Assembly (NCBI GenBank): GCA_964555355.1
Contig: CAZKRY010000012.1
Span: 124,001 to 188,000, forward strand
Length of the DNA: 64,000 bases
Source: CAIKBL01 sp964555355
Lineage (GTDB): Bacteria; Pseudomonadota; Gammaproteobacteria; Ga0077536
Reading direction: 5' to 3'
In this document: in pieces, positions 36,152-45,179 of the stretch
How positions within the stretch are numbered: the stretch's first letter is position 1
How the letters are laid out: every line of letters starts with the position of its first letter
Program-made: the position numbers and the translations under genes
The notes under the pieces: generated by a model
Told to the model about the DNA's origin: nothing
What the model saw: the letters and a program-made list of their open reading frames with translations, nothing else
Database searches by the model: none

Positions 36152-37261
36152 ATGTTTCTTGACTATGCGCGTTACTACATCACTCCCGGTCTGCAACTCC
36201 TGACTGCCTTTGGCGTGTTAATGGGTGGCGCTTACGCGTGGCTCGGGCTCTCGACGTTATTTTTGTTGGCGCTCGCCGACGCGGTATTGCCGGATGATCT
36301 CGCGGAGCGGCGGATTAACAACAAGGCGCTTGCGAATATCCCGATCTGGTTTTGCACGCTCATGGGGCCAACGTTGTTGTTGATCTTGGCGTGGAAGGTC
36401 GGCCAGGGTGAACTTAGCGGGTTGAACCTCGTTGGCGCGATCATCAGTGTGGCGTGGATGTCGGTCATCGCGTTTGTACCGCCGTCGCACGAGCTTTATC
36501 ACCAACGCGGCGCGTTGCCGCAGTTCATCGGCACCTACTTCCAGATTTGCTACTTAGATTGCTCGCGCAATATCGGCCACACCGTTGGTCATCACATCGA
36601 TGTCGGCACCGATAAAGACTCGGATACCGCCAAACGCGGCGCCAATCTTTATTCATTTACCGGAAACGCCGTCATTGAAAGCACGTTGTTGTCGTGGGGG
36701 ATCGAAAGCGATGCGTTGGAGAAGCGCGGTTACGGTCGCTGGTCGTGGCGGCACCGAGCGTGGAAAGCGTTGCTGGCGCTCGGCGTGTTTCATACGTTGG
36801 CGTTTGCGATCGGTGGTTGGCCGGCGGTGGCGGCTACGTTAGCGGCGATGATCGTCTCGCGCTTTTGGGTGGAATCGTTCAACTACTTCCAGCATTACGG
36901 CATCGTGCGCGTCGACGGCAAGCCAGTGGCGCGCCGACATTTGTGGAATCATTTAGGGTTTTTCACACGGCCTGTGGCGTTTGAAATCACCAATCACGCC
37001 GATCATCATCTCGATTCCTACATCCCGTATTACAAGCTAAAGCCCGATCACACGGCGATTCGAATGCCGAATGTCTTTCTATGCTTTTTGACCGCGCTTA
37101 TCCCGCCGCTGTGGCATAACGTGATCATCAAGAAAGCGTTGCGGGAATGGGATGAGCGCTTGGCGAGTGCGGAGGAGCGTGAGATCGCGCGCGCGCAGAA
37201 TCTGGCGGCGGGCTGGCCAGATTGGTTTCAAAAAACTGACACGCGCGCGGTGCCGGCATAA
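36152..37261 (+). CDS. AlkB-like membrane diiron hydroxylase (alkane/xylene monooxygenase family)
   Basis: This 369-residue integral membrane protein has the histidine boxes of AlkB/XylM-type oxygenases: HELYH (His113, 117), GHTVGHH (His143, 147, 148), the NYFQHYG motif and HADHH (His282, 285, 286). Several hydrophobic helices lie between them. These histidines bind a non-heme diiron centre that hydroxylates a terminal or benzylic methyl group with rubredoxin-type electron donors; no rubredoxin gene is adjacent. A strong AAGGAG site precedes the ATG. A REP-like element follows. Confidence 0.88.
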   Translation: MFLDYARYYITPGLQLLTAFGVLMGGAYAWLGLSTLFLLALADAVLPDDLAERRINNKALANIPIWFCTLMGPTLLLILAWKVGQGELSGLNLVGAIISVAWMSVIAFVPPSHELYHQRGALPQFIGTYFQICYLDCSRNIGHTVGHHIDVGTDKDSDTAKRGANLYSFTGNAVIESTLLSWGIESDALEKRGYGRWSWRHRAWKALLALGVFHTLAFAIGGWPAVAATLAAMIVSRFWVESFNYFQHYGIVRVDGKPVARRHLWNHLGFFTRPVAFEITNHADHHLDSYIPYYKLKPDHTAIRMPNVFLCFLTALIPPLWHNVIIKKALREWDERLASAEEREIARAQNLAAGWPDWFQKTDTRAVPA

Positions 37262-37279
37262 ACGTCATTCAGGTCGAAT

Positions 37280-37388
37280 ACCCTCACCCCTGCCCCCTCC
37301 CGCAAGCGGGAGAGGGAGAAATATGAACCCCTCCTTCCGGGAGAGAGAAACAAAACCCTCTCCCTCCGGGAGAGGGTAGGGTGAGGGG
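37280..37388. repeat. Composite REP-like element with inverted ends (family A)
   Basis: The element starts CCCTCACCCC and ends in the inverted sequence GGGTGAGGGG. It contains three short hairpins (CTCCCGCAAGCGGGAG, a degenerate one, and CTCTCCCTCCGGGAGAG). This outward-facing arrangement of two family A units resembles a mobilisable REP doublet. It lies between the AlkB-like gene and the next phosphotransferase. Confidence 0.85.
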
Positions 37389-37440
37389 AAATTCGGTAAA
37401 AAGCTTCTCCCCTCCTCTACCACCTATCAACGGAATTCCC

Positions 37441-38589
37441 ATGACAACTTCTTTCGCCGACATCACCGCCCACTATGAAGCAGAACGTAACGCCAATCGC
37501 ACACCGCGCACAGTGGACGATATTCCACTGGGATACGAGACCATCACCCCGGAATGGCTGAACGCTACCTTAAGTAAAACGCACCCCGGTATTAAGGTCA
37601 CGGGATATTCCTTATCGGAGAAAGACGAAGGCACTTCCAGCCGCCGCCGCATTTATTTGGAGTACGCACAGGGCAAAGATCCGGCGTGGCCGGCGACGCT
37701 CTTCTGTAAAGGCTCACCAGCGCTCGAGAATCGTTACATCTTAGGCATGAACAACGGGATCGCGGCGGAGGTTCACTTCTATACGCAAGTGCGGCCTACG
37801 TTGGCGATTGAAGCACCGGTGGCCTATCACGCCAATTACGATCGCAAGAGCTTTAACTCGATCATTGTCATGCACGATTTGGGCGAGACTGTCGATTTCT
37901 GCAAAGTAGATACGCCGATGACGCTGGCGCGGGGCGTGAGCCAGATGAATTTGCTCGCGCGGCTACATGGCGAGTTCTACGCGCACCCCGCTCGTACCAC
38001 CGCGCTCGCGGGCTTCAATACCTGGGAAGAATATTTCAAAGCCACTGTCGAACTCGCCGGCTTTGGCGAAGCTTGCGCGCGCGGGTTTCGGGATGCCGAG
38101 GCAGTCATTCCCGCCAAACTCTTCTCACAACAGAATCGGATTTGGCCGGCGACGCTAGCCTGCGTCGCGGCCCACAGCTATCTCCCACGCAGCTACGTGC
38201 ACTCCGATGTGCACCTTAAAAATTGGTATATCGCGGCCGGCGACACCATGGGCTTGAACGATTGGCAGTGCAGTTGCCGCGGTAATTGGGGTCGGGACGT
38301 CGCTTACTGCATTTCAACCGCGTTTCAACCCGAAGATCGCCGGCGCTTTGAACGTGATCTGATCAAACATTATCTGGAACAACTACGCGCGCTGGGCGCC
38401 GAAGCGCCAAGTTTTGATGAAGCCTGGAAGATCTATCGCCAACAACTCTTCTCAGCGCTCGCCTGGTGGACGGGCACGTTGGGACAACCGCCCGAAGCCC
38501 CGAAGATGCAGCCCGCGGATACCTCCCTTGAGTTCATCCGGCGAATGACCACCGCAATCGACGATCTGGACGCACTCGGAAGTTTTTAG
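37441..38589 (+). CDS. APH-family phosphotransferase, second copy
   Basis: This 382-residue kinase-fold protein has the loop YVHSDVHLKNWYI and the metal-binding GLNDWQCSCRGNWGRD. It is related to, but clearly diverged from, the protein at 21655-22845. It lies downstream of an acyl-CoA dehydrogenase and an AlkB-like hydroxylase, again a catabolic setting. The ATG at 37441 was taken; the frame is open further upstream only because it reads through the repeat element. Confidence 0.78.
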   Translation: MTTSFADITAHYEAERNANRTPRTVDDIPLGYETITPEWLNATLSKTHPGIKVTGYSLSEKDEGTSSRRRIYLEYAQGKDPAWPATLFCKGSPALENRYILGMNNGIAAEVHFYTQVRPTLAIEAPVAYHANYDRKSFNSIIVMHDLGETVDFCKVDTPMTLARGVSQMNLLARLHGEFYAHPARTTALAGFNTWEEYFKATVELAGFGEACARGFRDAEAVIPAKLFSQQNRIWPATLACVAAHSYLPRSYVHSDVHLKNWYIAAGDTMGLNDWQCSCRGNWGRDVAYCISTAFQPEDRRRFERDLIKHYLEQLRALGAEAPSFDEAWKIYRQQLFSALAWWTGTLGQPPEAPKMQPADTSLEFIRRMTTAIDDLDALGSF

Positions 38590-38627
38590 CCCAAGCACCT
38601 CGCCACGCGTTGAATGAGATATAGAAC

Positions 38628-39278
38628 ATGAAGCTTTATTCGCATCCGGAGTCTGGCAACAGCTACAAAGTCCGATTGTTATTTAGCTTTCTCGAAGTCC
38701 CGTACCAGTGCATCGATGTCGATCTCATGCAGGACGAACAACATCAGCCGTCGTTTCTCGCGATTAATCCGCGCGGCGAGGTACCCGCGTTGGTCGATGG
38801 CAATGTCACGTTGTGCGATTCCGCGGCGATTTTGCTTTACGTCGCGGCACGACACGGCCCACGGCCGTGGTGGTCGGATGCTGTGGATGAACAAGCGCGC
38901 ATCATGGAGTGGCTCGCCTTCGCCGCCAGTTGGGTGCAGTACGGGGTGTTCACGGCGCGCGCGTTGCTCTCTTTTGGGATATCAGCGAACGGCCTGCCGG
39001 CCGACTATCGCGGCGAAAGCCTGGAAGCCGCGCAAATGCGTGGGCGTCATTCGCTAGAGATTTTGGATTCGCATCTGCGCACCCGCGAATGGCTCGCCTG
39101 CGCGCGGCCAACGATTGCCGATATCGCGGTGTTCCCCTACATCGCATTAGCACCGATGGGAGATGTCTCGCTTACGCCGTATCCGGCGGTTTGTGACTGG
39201 ATTAATCGCTTTAAAGCCCTGCCGCGTTTTCAGCCGATTGTGGGGCTGGATGAGCCGGGGTATCGGCGTTCTTCCTAG
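38628..39278 (+). CDS. Glutathione S-transferase family protein
   Basis: This 216-residue protein has an N-terminal thioredoxin-like domain (MKLYSHPESGNSYKVRLLF; NPRGEVPALVDGN; CDSAAILLYVA) and a C-terminal helical domain with RPTIADIAVFPYIAL, the N-capping motif. The catalytic position near Ser9-Asn12 fits beta/theta-like bacterial classes. It probably conjugates glutathione to a reactive intermediate of the neighbouring oxidative pathway. Confidence 0.88.
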   Translation: MKLYSHPESGNSYKVRLLFSFLEVPYQCIDVDLMQDEQHQPSFLAINPRGEVPALVDGNVTLCDSAAILLYVAARHGPRPWWSDAVDEQARIMEWLAFAASWVQYGVFTARALLSFGISANGLPADYRGESLEAAQMRGRHSLEILDSHLRTREWLACARPTIADIAVFPYIALAPMGDVSLTPYPAVCDWINRFKALPRFQPIVGLDEPGYRRSS

Positions 39279-39361
39279 AAACCATTTAAAAGTCGCAAAC
39301 TAGATGTTGATACACGTTTCGTAACTGACGTCAGCCACCTGAATACTTAAAGAGAAATTTT

Positions 39362-40774
39362 ATGAGCGCCACACCGCTTCACTATCTCGAGCTTACGGAA
39401 TTAGCCGAACAGCTGCGCACGCGCGCGCTATCCCCGGTGGCGGTCACGGAGGCGATGTTGGCGCGGATAGCGGCACTCGACCCCAAGCTGCTGAGTTATG
39501 TGACGGTGATGGCCGATACCGCACTCGATGAGGCCCGCGCGGCGGAACGCGAGATCGCGGCTGGACGTTATCGAGGTCCCCTGCATGGGGTACCAGTGGC
39601 GGTGAAAGACTTGTGCGACGCGAGCGGCGTGCAAACCTCAGCCGGCATGCCGCGTGTGCGCAAGAACATCGCGCCGGCGACTCGTGATTCCACTGCGGTG
39701 ACCCGGTTACGCGCTGCGGGCGCGATCATCCTCGGGAAATTGCAATTAACCGAAGGCGCGGTCGCGCACCATCACCCGGAAGTGCCGCCGCCCATCAATC
39801 CGCATCACGCGGGCTTTTGGAGCGGAGCCTCCTCGAGCGGCACCGGCGTTGCCGTGGCCGCCGGCCTTTGCTTTGGTGGGCTAGGTTCGGATACCGGCGG
39901 CTCGATCCGATTTCCTTCGTTCGCGAACGGCATCACGGGTTTGAAGCCGACGTGGGGTCGCGTTAGTCGTGCCGGCGTATTCGCATTGTCATGGTCTCTC
40001 GATCATCTGGGACCGATGGCGCGCAGTGCGGCGGATTGCGCGGCCATGCTGACCGCCATCGCCGGCGCCGATGACGCCGATCCCACCGCGCTGTGTGCAC
40101 CAGTGCCGGACTACCTGGGTAGACTCGACGGCGATCTGCGCGACATGCGAGTCGGCTTCGATGAAGAGTTCGCGACCCGCGGCGTGGACGCCGCAATGAT
40201 CGAGCCCATGCGCGCTTGTCTCGCGGTGTTAAAAGACGCCGGTGCGACAATCGTGCCCTTGCGCTTTCCGGATACGGCGGCAGCGCTCACCGCGTGGACG
40301 CCTCTTGCGACTGCTGAAGTCGCGGCCTATCACGCCGACAATTACCCGGCGCGCGCCGCCGATTACGGCCCCGGCCTTGCCGATCTCATCGATATTGGGC
40401 GCGCCACATCGGGCATTGATTATGCCCGCGCGCACGATGTGCGGCAGGCGTTGCGCGGTGAATTCGCGCACCTCTTCCAGCGTGTGGATGTCGCCATCGT
40501 GCCCGCGCTCCAACGACAAAATCTAACGCTGGAAGATTTTGCAGCCTTCGGTACAAGGGACGATGACTGGCCCAATCTGTTGCGCTTCACCGCACCTTTT
40601 GACATCACCGGCACCCCGACGCTGTCATTGCCGGCGGGCCGCAACAGCGCAGGCGCACCCTACGGCTTTCAACTAGCGGCGGGACATCTACAAGAAGACC
40701 TATTGCTCCGCGCGGGCCATGCCTGGCAACGCGCAACTTCGCATCACCGCCTGCGGCCACCGCTTGCACCTTGA
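39362..40774 (+). CDS. Amidase (amidase-signature family)
   Basis: This 470-residue hydrolase has the Ser-cisSer-Lys triad: Lys82 in VAVKDL, Ser157 in GASSSGTGVA and the nucleophile Ser181 in GSDTGGSIRFPS. It cleaves an amide to a carboxylate and ammonia. It is a stand-alone amidase rather than the GatA subunit, since no gatB or gatC is nearby. It follows the GST by 83 bp. The acid it releases could feed the CoA pathways in the window (inference). Confidence 0.88.
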   Translation: MSATPLHYLELTELAEQLRTRALSPVAVTEAMLARIAALDPKLLSYVTVMADTALDEARAAEREIAAGRYRGPLHGVPVAVKDLCDASGVQTSAGMPRVRKNIAPATRDSTAVTRLRAAGAIILGKLQLTEGAVAHHHPEVPPPINPHHAGFWSGASSSGTGVAVAAGLCFGGLGSDTGGSIRFPSFANGITGLKPTWGRVSRAGVFALSWSLDHLGPMARSAADCAAMLTAIAGADDADPTALCAPVPDYLGRLDGDLRDMRVGFDEEFATRGVDAAMIEPMRACLAVLKDAGATIVPLRFPDTAAALTAWTPLATAEVAAYHADNYPARAADYGPGLADLIDIGRATSGIDYARAHDVRQALRGEFAHLFQRVDVAIVPALQRQNLTLEDFAAFGTRDDDWPNLLRFTAPFDITGTPTLSLPAGRNSAGAPYGFQLAAGHLQEDLLLRAGHAWQRATSHHRLRPPLAP

Positions 40775-40852
40775 TCCTTCACCGTAGAGACTCTACCACG
40801 CTCTGTGCGTGAATTTTCTAAGCGATAACCAAAAAACGAAAAGGAGAATGCA

Positions 40853-41146
40853 ATGACCTGCCAAGTTACCCTCGAGATCAAAACCAAACCCGAATGCCTC
40901 GAACAAGCCCGTGCTTGGTTCCGCGCGAATTTGCCTGACACGCGCGCCTACGCGGGCTGTGTGAATTTGCATATCGCGCAAAATCAAGATGACCCGAATG
41001 AGTTGATGATCGTCGAGTTATGGGACACCCGCGCAGCGTACGAAAAGTACTTAGGCTGGCGGAGCGAGCGCGGCGACTTAAACATACTCGGCCCGATGCT
41101 CGCCGGCGAACCGAAGATTCGTTACTTCAACTTTTTTGGCGTGTGA
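40853..41146 (+). CDS. Antibiotic-biosynthesis-monooxygenase (ABM) domain protein
   Basis: This 97-residue dimeric ferredoxin-like-fold protein matches the ABM/quinol-monooxygenase pattern: EIKTKPECLEQARAWF, then ELWDTRAAYEKYLGWR. Such proteins act on quinols or as heme/small-molecule-binding proteins without a metal. AAGGAGAATGCA supplies the ribosome site. Its partners are unknown; it closes the plus-strand cluster. Confidence 0.8.
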   Translation: MTCQVTLEIKTKPECLEQARAWFRANLPDTRAYAGCVNLHIAQNQDDPNELMIVELWDTRAAYEKYLGWRSERGDLNILGPMLAGEPKIRYFNFFGV

Positions 41147-41246
41147 GGATATTGGCCAGCGGCTGCGCGATCACGCAGCTGCCGGCCCGCCCACTCGGCT
41201 CATTGTTTTCAGCCGATTGCCTGACACGGTTCGACCGGCCGCTCGG

Positions 41247-42446
41247 CTAGCGCGCCGGGATCACGCCCTGCGCGGCGAGCGCTTGTTGCTCCGCCGCGCC
41301 ATACCCAAGTTCGGTCAACAACATCGCGTTATGCTCACCTAACCGAGGTGCAAGCGGCTGTGGGCAGAAATCAAAATTCTCAAAACGCGCCGCGGGTCGT
41401 GGCTGCCGTATGCGGCCGAGACCGGGGTGTTCGTATTCGTGCAGGAGATCGTTGGCGAGGATCTGCGGGTGCGTCAGCATTTCCGTTCGCGTCAGCACCG
41501 GTGCGCATGGCACGCCGTGGCGATCGAAGAGACTGAGCCATTCATTGCGCGTGCGGGTTTTTAGCACTTGCGCGGTTTCCGCGATCCGTTCGCGCGCGTT
41601 CGCCATGCGGGCGGCCGTGGTCTTAAAGCGCGGGTCGCTCACCCACATCGGGCGTCCCAGCGCCTCGCACATGCCGCGCCATTCGTCATCCGACATGGCG
41701 CCCGCCGTGATGTATCCATCTAGCGTTTCAAAGACGAGGTCCTGCGCGACTTGCCCCACGCCGGCATCGCGTTCAGCACCCACGCGGGTGTAGTTGATCA
41801 TGCCTTCCGGCCAAAGATAGGCCACGGTCGCATCGAGCATCGCTAATTGCACATGACAACCTTGGCGGCTGCGAACACGGCCGAGTAGCGCAGCCGTGAT
41901 GGCTTGAGCCGCAGTGAGCGCCGTCGTTTTATCCGGAATCACGGTACGAACCATGCGCGGCCGCCCGTCAGCCGCATCCGCTTGAATATCCGTGATTCCG
42001 GATAACGCTTGGATTACTGGGTCATACACCCGCTTCTGGGCATAAGGCCCTCTACTCCCGAAGCCGCTGATCGACACATAGATGATGTTTGGTCTGAGCT
42101 CCCGCACCGCGTTAAGGCTTAAGCCCAGTTTGTCGATCGCGCCGGGTCGAAAATTCTGTACGAACACATCCGCCGTCATAATGAGCCGCCGCACGATCTC
42201 GAGTCCCGAGGGCTTTTTTAAATCCACTGCCATACCGCGCTTACCGCGATTGATACTCACAAAGCCGGTTGTCATGCCGTCACGGCCGCTACCCATCTGG
42301 CGCGTGATATCGCCTTCGAGCGGCTCGATTTTGATGACATCGGCACCTTGGTCGGCGAGCAGCATAGTGGCGGCGGGGCCTGACAATACTCGACTCAGGT
42401 CCACGATTCGGAAACCACTCAATGGTCCTTCAGATCGAGATGTCAT
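41247..42446 (-). CDS. CaiB/BaiF CoA-transferase
   Basis: This 399-residue class III CoA-transferase has FRIVDLSRVLSGPAATM at the N-terminus, NRGKRGMAVDL, and the catalytic aspartate context LAMLDATVAYL. AGGAGGG precedes the ATG. It is divergent from the putative selenoprotein operon, with 136 bp between, so the two may share regulation. It is the third CoA-transferase gene of the window. Confidence 0.92.
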   Translation of the reverse strand: MTSRSEGPLSGFRIVDLSRVLSGPAATMLLADQGADVIKIEPLEGDITRQMGSGRDGMTTGFVSINRGKRGMAVDLKKPSGLEIVRRLIMTADVFVQNFRPGAIDKLGLSLNAVRELRPNIIYVSISGFGSRGPYAQKRVYDPVIQALSGITDIQADAADGRPRMVRTVIPDKTTALTAAQAITAALLGRVRSRQGCHVQLAMLDATVAYLWPEGMINYTRVGAERDAGVGQVAQDLVFETLDGYITAGAMSDDEWRGMCEALGRPMWVSDPRFKTTAARMANARERIAETAQVLKTRTRNEWLSLFDRHGVPCAPVLTRTEMLTHPQILANDLLHEYEHPGLGRIRQPRPAARFENFDFCPQPLAPRLGEHNAMLLTELGYGAAEQQALAAQGVIPAR

Positions 42447-42582
42447 GACGCCCTCCTGTCAATTTGCATTTGAGAGAGAATTGTAAGAAAACACACCTTA
42501 GGTACGGCTCTGCAGGAGAGGCCCCCTGAGACTCATTCAATAATCACCGGTAATTCAACCATCGAACGGGGGGAATCAATCG

Positions 42583-43695
42583 ATGACTCTATATCACGAT
42601 TCGGAGCTCACGATACGCGAGGCGCTGCTTGACGCGCATGCTGACACACTAAATTCATTGGCGAACCCAGGACATTGGTTCACGGCGGAGGAACGCCGCA
42701 GCATCGTCGCGGCAGCTCGCGAAGCTCGCCAAGATGCCGGGCTGCAGGAACACAATCCGGTTGATTCAGCGGCGGATACGAACAGTCTGTCCGCGGGCGT
42801 CAAGCGCGTTGCGCAACAAGTGGCGGTCTCGACCAATGACATTGATCGCGGTTTTTTCGAGCAAGCGCAGGCCGATGGCCTTAGCGATGCGGAATATGTC
42901 GAAATCGTCGGCATTGTCTCGCGCGCGGTCAATATGGATATTTTTGCGCGAGGAATTGGCGTGCCGCCTAGGGCGCTGCCCGCGCCGATTGAAGGCGAAC
43001 CTTCGCGGACAAGACCACGCACGGCGCGCCAAGAAGGCGCCTGGGTGCCCACTATTCCGGGCGGACTCCGGGGCGAAGCAGAAGCAAAACAGTTGTACGG
43101 TTCGAGCGATCCGCAGGCTGCGCCTTTTATTTATCGCGCACTGAGCTTGGTGCCGACGGAGGCTGCGGGACTCATCAAGCTTGGTGGCGCGCAGTATTTA
43201 GGGATCGGTAATTTCATGGATCTGGGATTCACTTACGAGCCGACGCTGTCACGGCCACAGTATGAACTCGTCGCCGCTCGCGTTTCCGCGCTTAATGCGT
43301 GCTTCTACTGAACGACTTCGCATGTATGGATGCTCCGTGCGAGCGTCGAAGCGAGCGGAATGAAGGTGGAGCTAAAGGCAGTGGCGGATCCAAACATCGA
43401 TAGCGGTATCGCTTATAGCGCGGAACTACTCGCGTTTGCGGATGCGGTGACGGGCAGTGACCGCAGCAAAGTGACCCGTGCGCGCGGCAGTTTGCGCAAA
43501 GCGATGGGGGCTGGCGCGCTGGTGCAGGCGGCGGCGATCGCCGCTAATTTCAGCATGAACGATCGCGTCGCAAACGCCATCGGCATTGTATTGGAAGGTA
43601 TGTTCTTACGCGGCAGCGAGGAGTATCGCATAGCACTTGGTATCGACGGCTACCCGTCGGCCCGCAATACGTTGCGACCGTCCCCTGCGCCATAG
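42583..43695 (+). CDS. Two-domain CMD/AhpD-like protein with in-frame UGA at the CxxC position; putative selenoprotein
   Basis: Read through the TGA at 43309-43311, this is a 370-residue protein with two carboxymuconolactone-decarboxylase-like helical domains. Domain 1 has YVEIVGIVSRAVNMDIFARG. Domain 2 holds the redox motif ALNACFY-[TGA]-TTSHVWMLR: relatives have a cysteine there (CxxC...H), so the UGA falls on residue 243, three after Cys240. The same frame stays open for 127 more codons and completes the domain, including NFSMNDRVANAIGI. A strong hairpin begins two bases after the UGA. Translation as selenocysteine is the simplest reading; a Cys-to-stop nonsense mutation is the alternative. 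Such redox folds act as peroxidases or disulfide oxidoreductases. It heads an operon with a cupin and an ABM protein. Confidence 0.72.
43313..43348 (+). promoter_or_regulatory. SECIS-like hairpin directly after the in-frame UGA
   Basis: The arms CGACTTCGCA (43313-43322) and TGCGAGCGTCG (43338-43348) pair over ten base pairs with one bulged C at 43344 and one G-U pair. The 15-base loop can close further through GGA/TCC (43328-43330 with 43334-43336), leaving a TGC apical loop about 19 bases from the UGA. A stem starting at the UGA, a bulge and a G in the apical loop are features of bacterial SECIS elements. Because coding constraints overlap, covariation in relatives is needed to confirm it. 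Confidence 0.55.
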
Positions 43696-43776
43696 CCAGC
43701 AAATGATCGCCTGCTGTTGCAACCCACCCACATGACGCGTCAGCATACGGGCGAGTGAATTGTTAGGGGGAGTATC

Positions 43777-44109
43777 GTGCCCGAAAGCGAATGGAGCGTC
43801 TTTTCGCTCGAAGAACTGGTCAACAGCGTGCAAGGCAAAGAAGCGCGCTTTGTGGAGTTTTTGCGTACACCGGGTTTGAGTTGCGGGGTATACCATCTCC
43901 CGGTCGGCGCGCGCGATATGCAGGCGCCGCATTTGGAAGATGAGGTCTACTTAGTCGTGCGCGGTCGCGCTCGACTCAAAGTCGGCGGGCAAGAGCAAGA
44001 AGTCAAAGCAGGCAACATCTTATTTGTGCGCGCTACCTCTGAACACTCGTTCTTTGCGATAGAAGAAGATCTAACGCTGGTCGCGATCTTTGGTCCGGTC
44101 ACCACTTGA
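43777..44109 (+). CDS. Small cupin-domain protein
   Basis: This 110-residue single-domain cupin has the metal-binding pattern GVYHLPVGARDMQAPHLEDEVYLVVRG (described in part; His and Glu ligands) and a second motif around VRATSEHSFFAI. GGGGGAG lies just before the GTG start. It follows the putative selenoprotein by 81 bp and overlaps the next frame, so it is probably part of the same operon. It may be a metal-dependent dioxygenase or a sensor. Confidence 0.83.
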   Translation: MPESEWSVFSLEELVNSVQGKEARFVEFLRTPGLSCGVYHLPVGARDMQAPHLEDEVYLVVRGRARLKVGGQEQEVKAGNILFVRATSEHSFFAIEEDLTLVAIFGPVTT

Positions 44110-44116
44110 GGCGCCC

Positions 44117-44434
44117 ATGTTAATGGCCATCATCGAATACGAACTCAATCCCGGTGTGGAGGAAGAGTTTCGTGCGTTAATTGGAAATCTCTTGCCCAGA
44201 CTTATTGAGGTCGATGGCTTCATCAGCGCCGATCCCGCGCAGAGCTTGGTGCGTGAAGGATATTGCTACGAGATTTCTTATTGGCGCGACGCGGCGTCGT
44301 TAGAACGTTGGGCGCATCACCCTGATCATCTGCATGCAAAACTGCGCGGGCGGGAAGCGCTGCTCAAGTGGTATCGCATTCGCGTGGGCGCGGTCACGCG
44401 CGATTGGTCAGTTGGAGAAGTACCGGGGGGTTAG
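44117..44434 (+). CDS. ABM-like (dimeric alpha-beta barrel) small protein
   Basis: This 105-residue protein has the ABM-type pattern MAIIEYELNPGVEEEFRALI and EISYWRDAASLERWAHHPDH, ending in the basic RIRVGAVTRDW. The start was placed at the ATG at 44117, seven bases after the cupin stop; the frame is open upstream into the cupin gene. It is related only distantly to the protein at 40853. The trio of redox protein, cupin and ABM suggests oxidative chemistry on a small molecule. Confidence 0.78.
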   Translation: MLMAIIEYELNPGVEEEFRALIGNLLPRLIEVDGFISADPAQSLVREGYCYEISYWRDAASLERWAHHPDHLHAKLRGREALLKWYRIRVGAVTRDWSVGEVPGG

Positions 44435-44452
44435 CCCCATAAATTGGGATCG

Positions 44453-44572
44453 CAAATCGTATATCCCAACAACCATGAAGCGATGGATGTTGGGGTTCGT
44501 TGCACTCACCCCAACCTACGATTATTACCTTTGCGCGTCAGTAGGTTGGGGTGAGCAACGCGAACCCCAACA
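44453..44572. repeat. Cluster of family B inverted repeats
   Basis: Two 32-bp copies face each other at 44488-44519 and 44541-44572 (arms TGTTGGGGTTCG...CCCCAACCTAC) with a 21-bp spacer. A shorter, degenerate copy lies at 44453-44471. The array fills the convergent gap between the ABM gene and the styrene-oxide-isomerase-like gene and could fold into a long hairpin that ends transcription from both sides. Confidence 0.88.
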
Positions 44573-44665
44573 AAACGCAAATCCATGCGCAGGCCACCAG
44601 CCCCGATCCAACGGCTTGAGGGCCAAATTCCCTCACAATATTCAAAGCTCGACGCGGGCGTTCTT

Positions 44666-45142
44666 CTACGTTGACTTCGCACCAAACACGCCCTTAGCGC
44701 CCACCCACAACAGAAATATCACTAGCACCACACTGGGCAAGCCGGGCAGAAAGCCGATGAGCCCGATGAGATCGGCTTTGCCGAGTTGGCTATCACCCAT
44801 CGTCAATGCGCGGTTGCCGGAAGCGTTGCCTAGCCAATAAAACACCGTAAACGACCACGCAATGTAGACGAAGCCCCACGCCGTCCACGCTTGAAGGCGT
44901 TGCGTTAAATTGAGTTTAGGGAGAGCGAGCGCAACTACCACCACTAACAAACCATTCATCGCACCGCCAGAATGCGCACGCACCCAGCCCTCGCTGGTAC
45001 CGTAAATATGAAGCGGAATAATTTTTCCGGGCCAGATTTCAATGCCACCGATTAAGTTAAACATCAACATAAAGCCGGCCAGCATCGCGACTAAAATAAC
45101 AAGCAGGCCGTTTCCGATCATGATGCGTTGGTAGCGTTCCAT
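44666..45142 (-). CDS. Membrane protein resembling styrene-oxide isomerase (StyC)
   Basis: This 158-residue protein has four hydrophobic helices. The stretch IYGTSEGWVRAHSGGAMNG with histidine 57, the short FYWLGNASGNRALT loop and the overall size match my memory of styrene-oxide isomerase, a heme-b membrane enzyme that turns epoxides into aldehydes. It closes an operon with a P450, a ferredoxin and a diiron-like protein, so a P450-made epoxide could be its substrate (inference). It lies 37 bp after the hydrolase-like gene. If the resemblance is wrong, it is an unassigned membrane protein. Confidence 0.6.
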   Translation of the reverse strand: MERYQRIMIGNGLLVILVAMLAGFMLMFNLIGGIEIWPGKIIPLHIYGTSEGWVRAHSGGAMNGLLVVVVALALPKLNLTQRLQAWTAWGFVYIAWSFTVFYWLGNASGNRALTMGDSQLGKADLIGLIGFLPGLPSVVLVIFLLWVGAKGVFGAKST

Positions 45143-45179
45143 TCTGGTTCTCCGGTAATCGTTATTTCATTGTTGTAAC

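Noticed and set aside
42583..43311. Two separate CMD genes (242 and 121 residues)
   Set aside because: They share one frame, are only six codons apart, and the break falls inside the CxxC...H motif, so one gene with an internal UGA explains both better.
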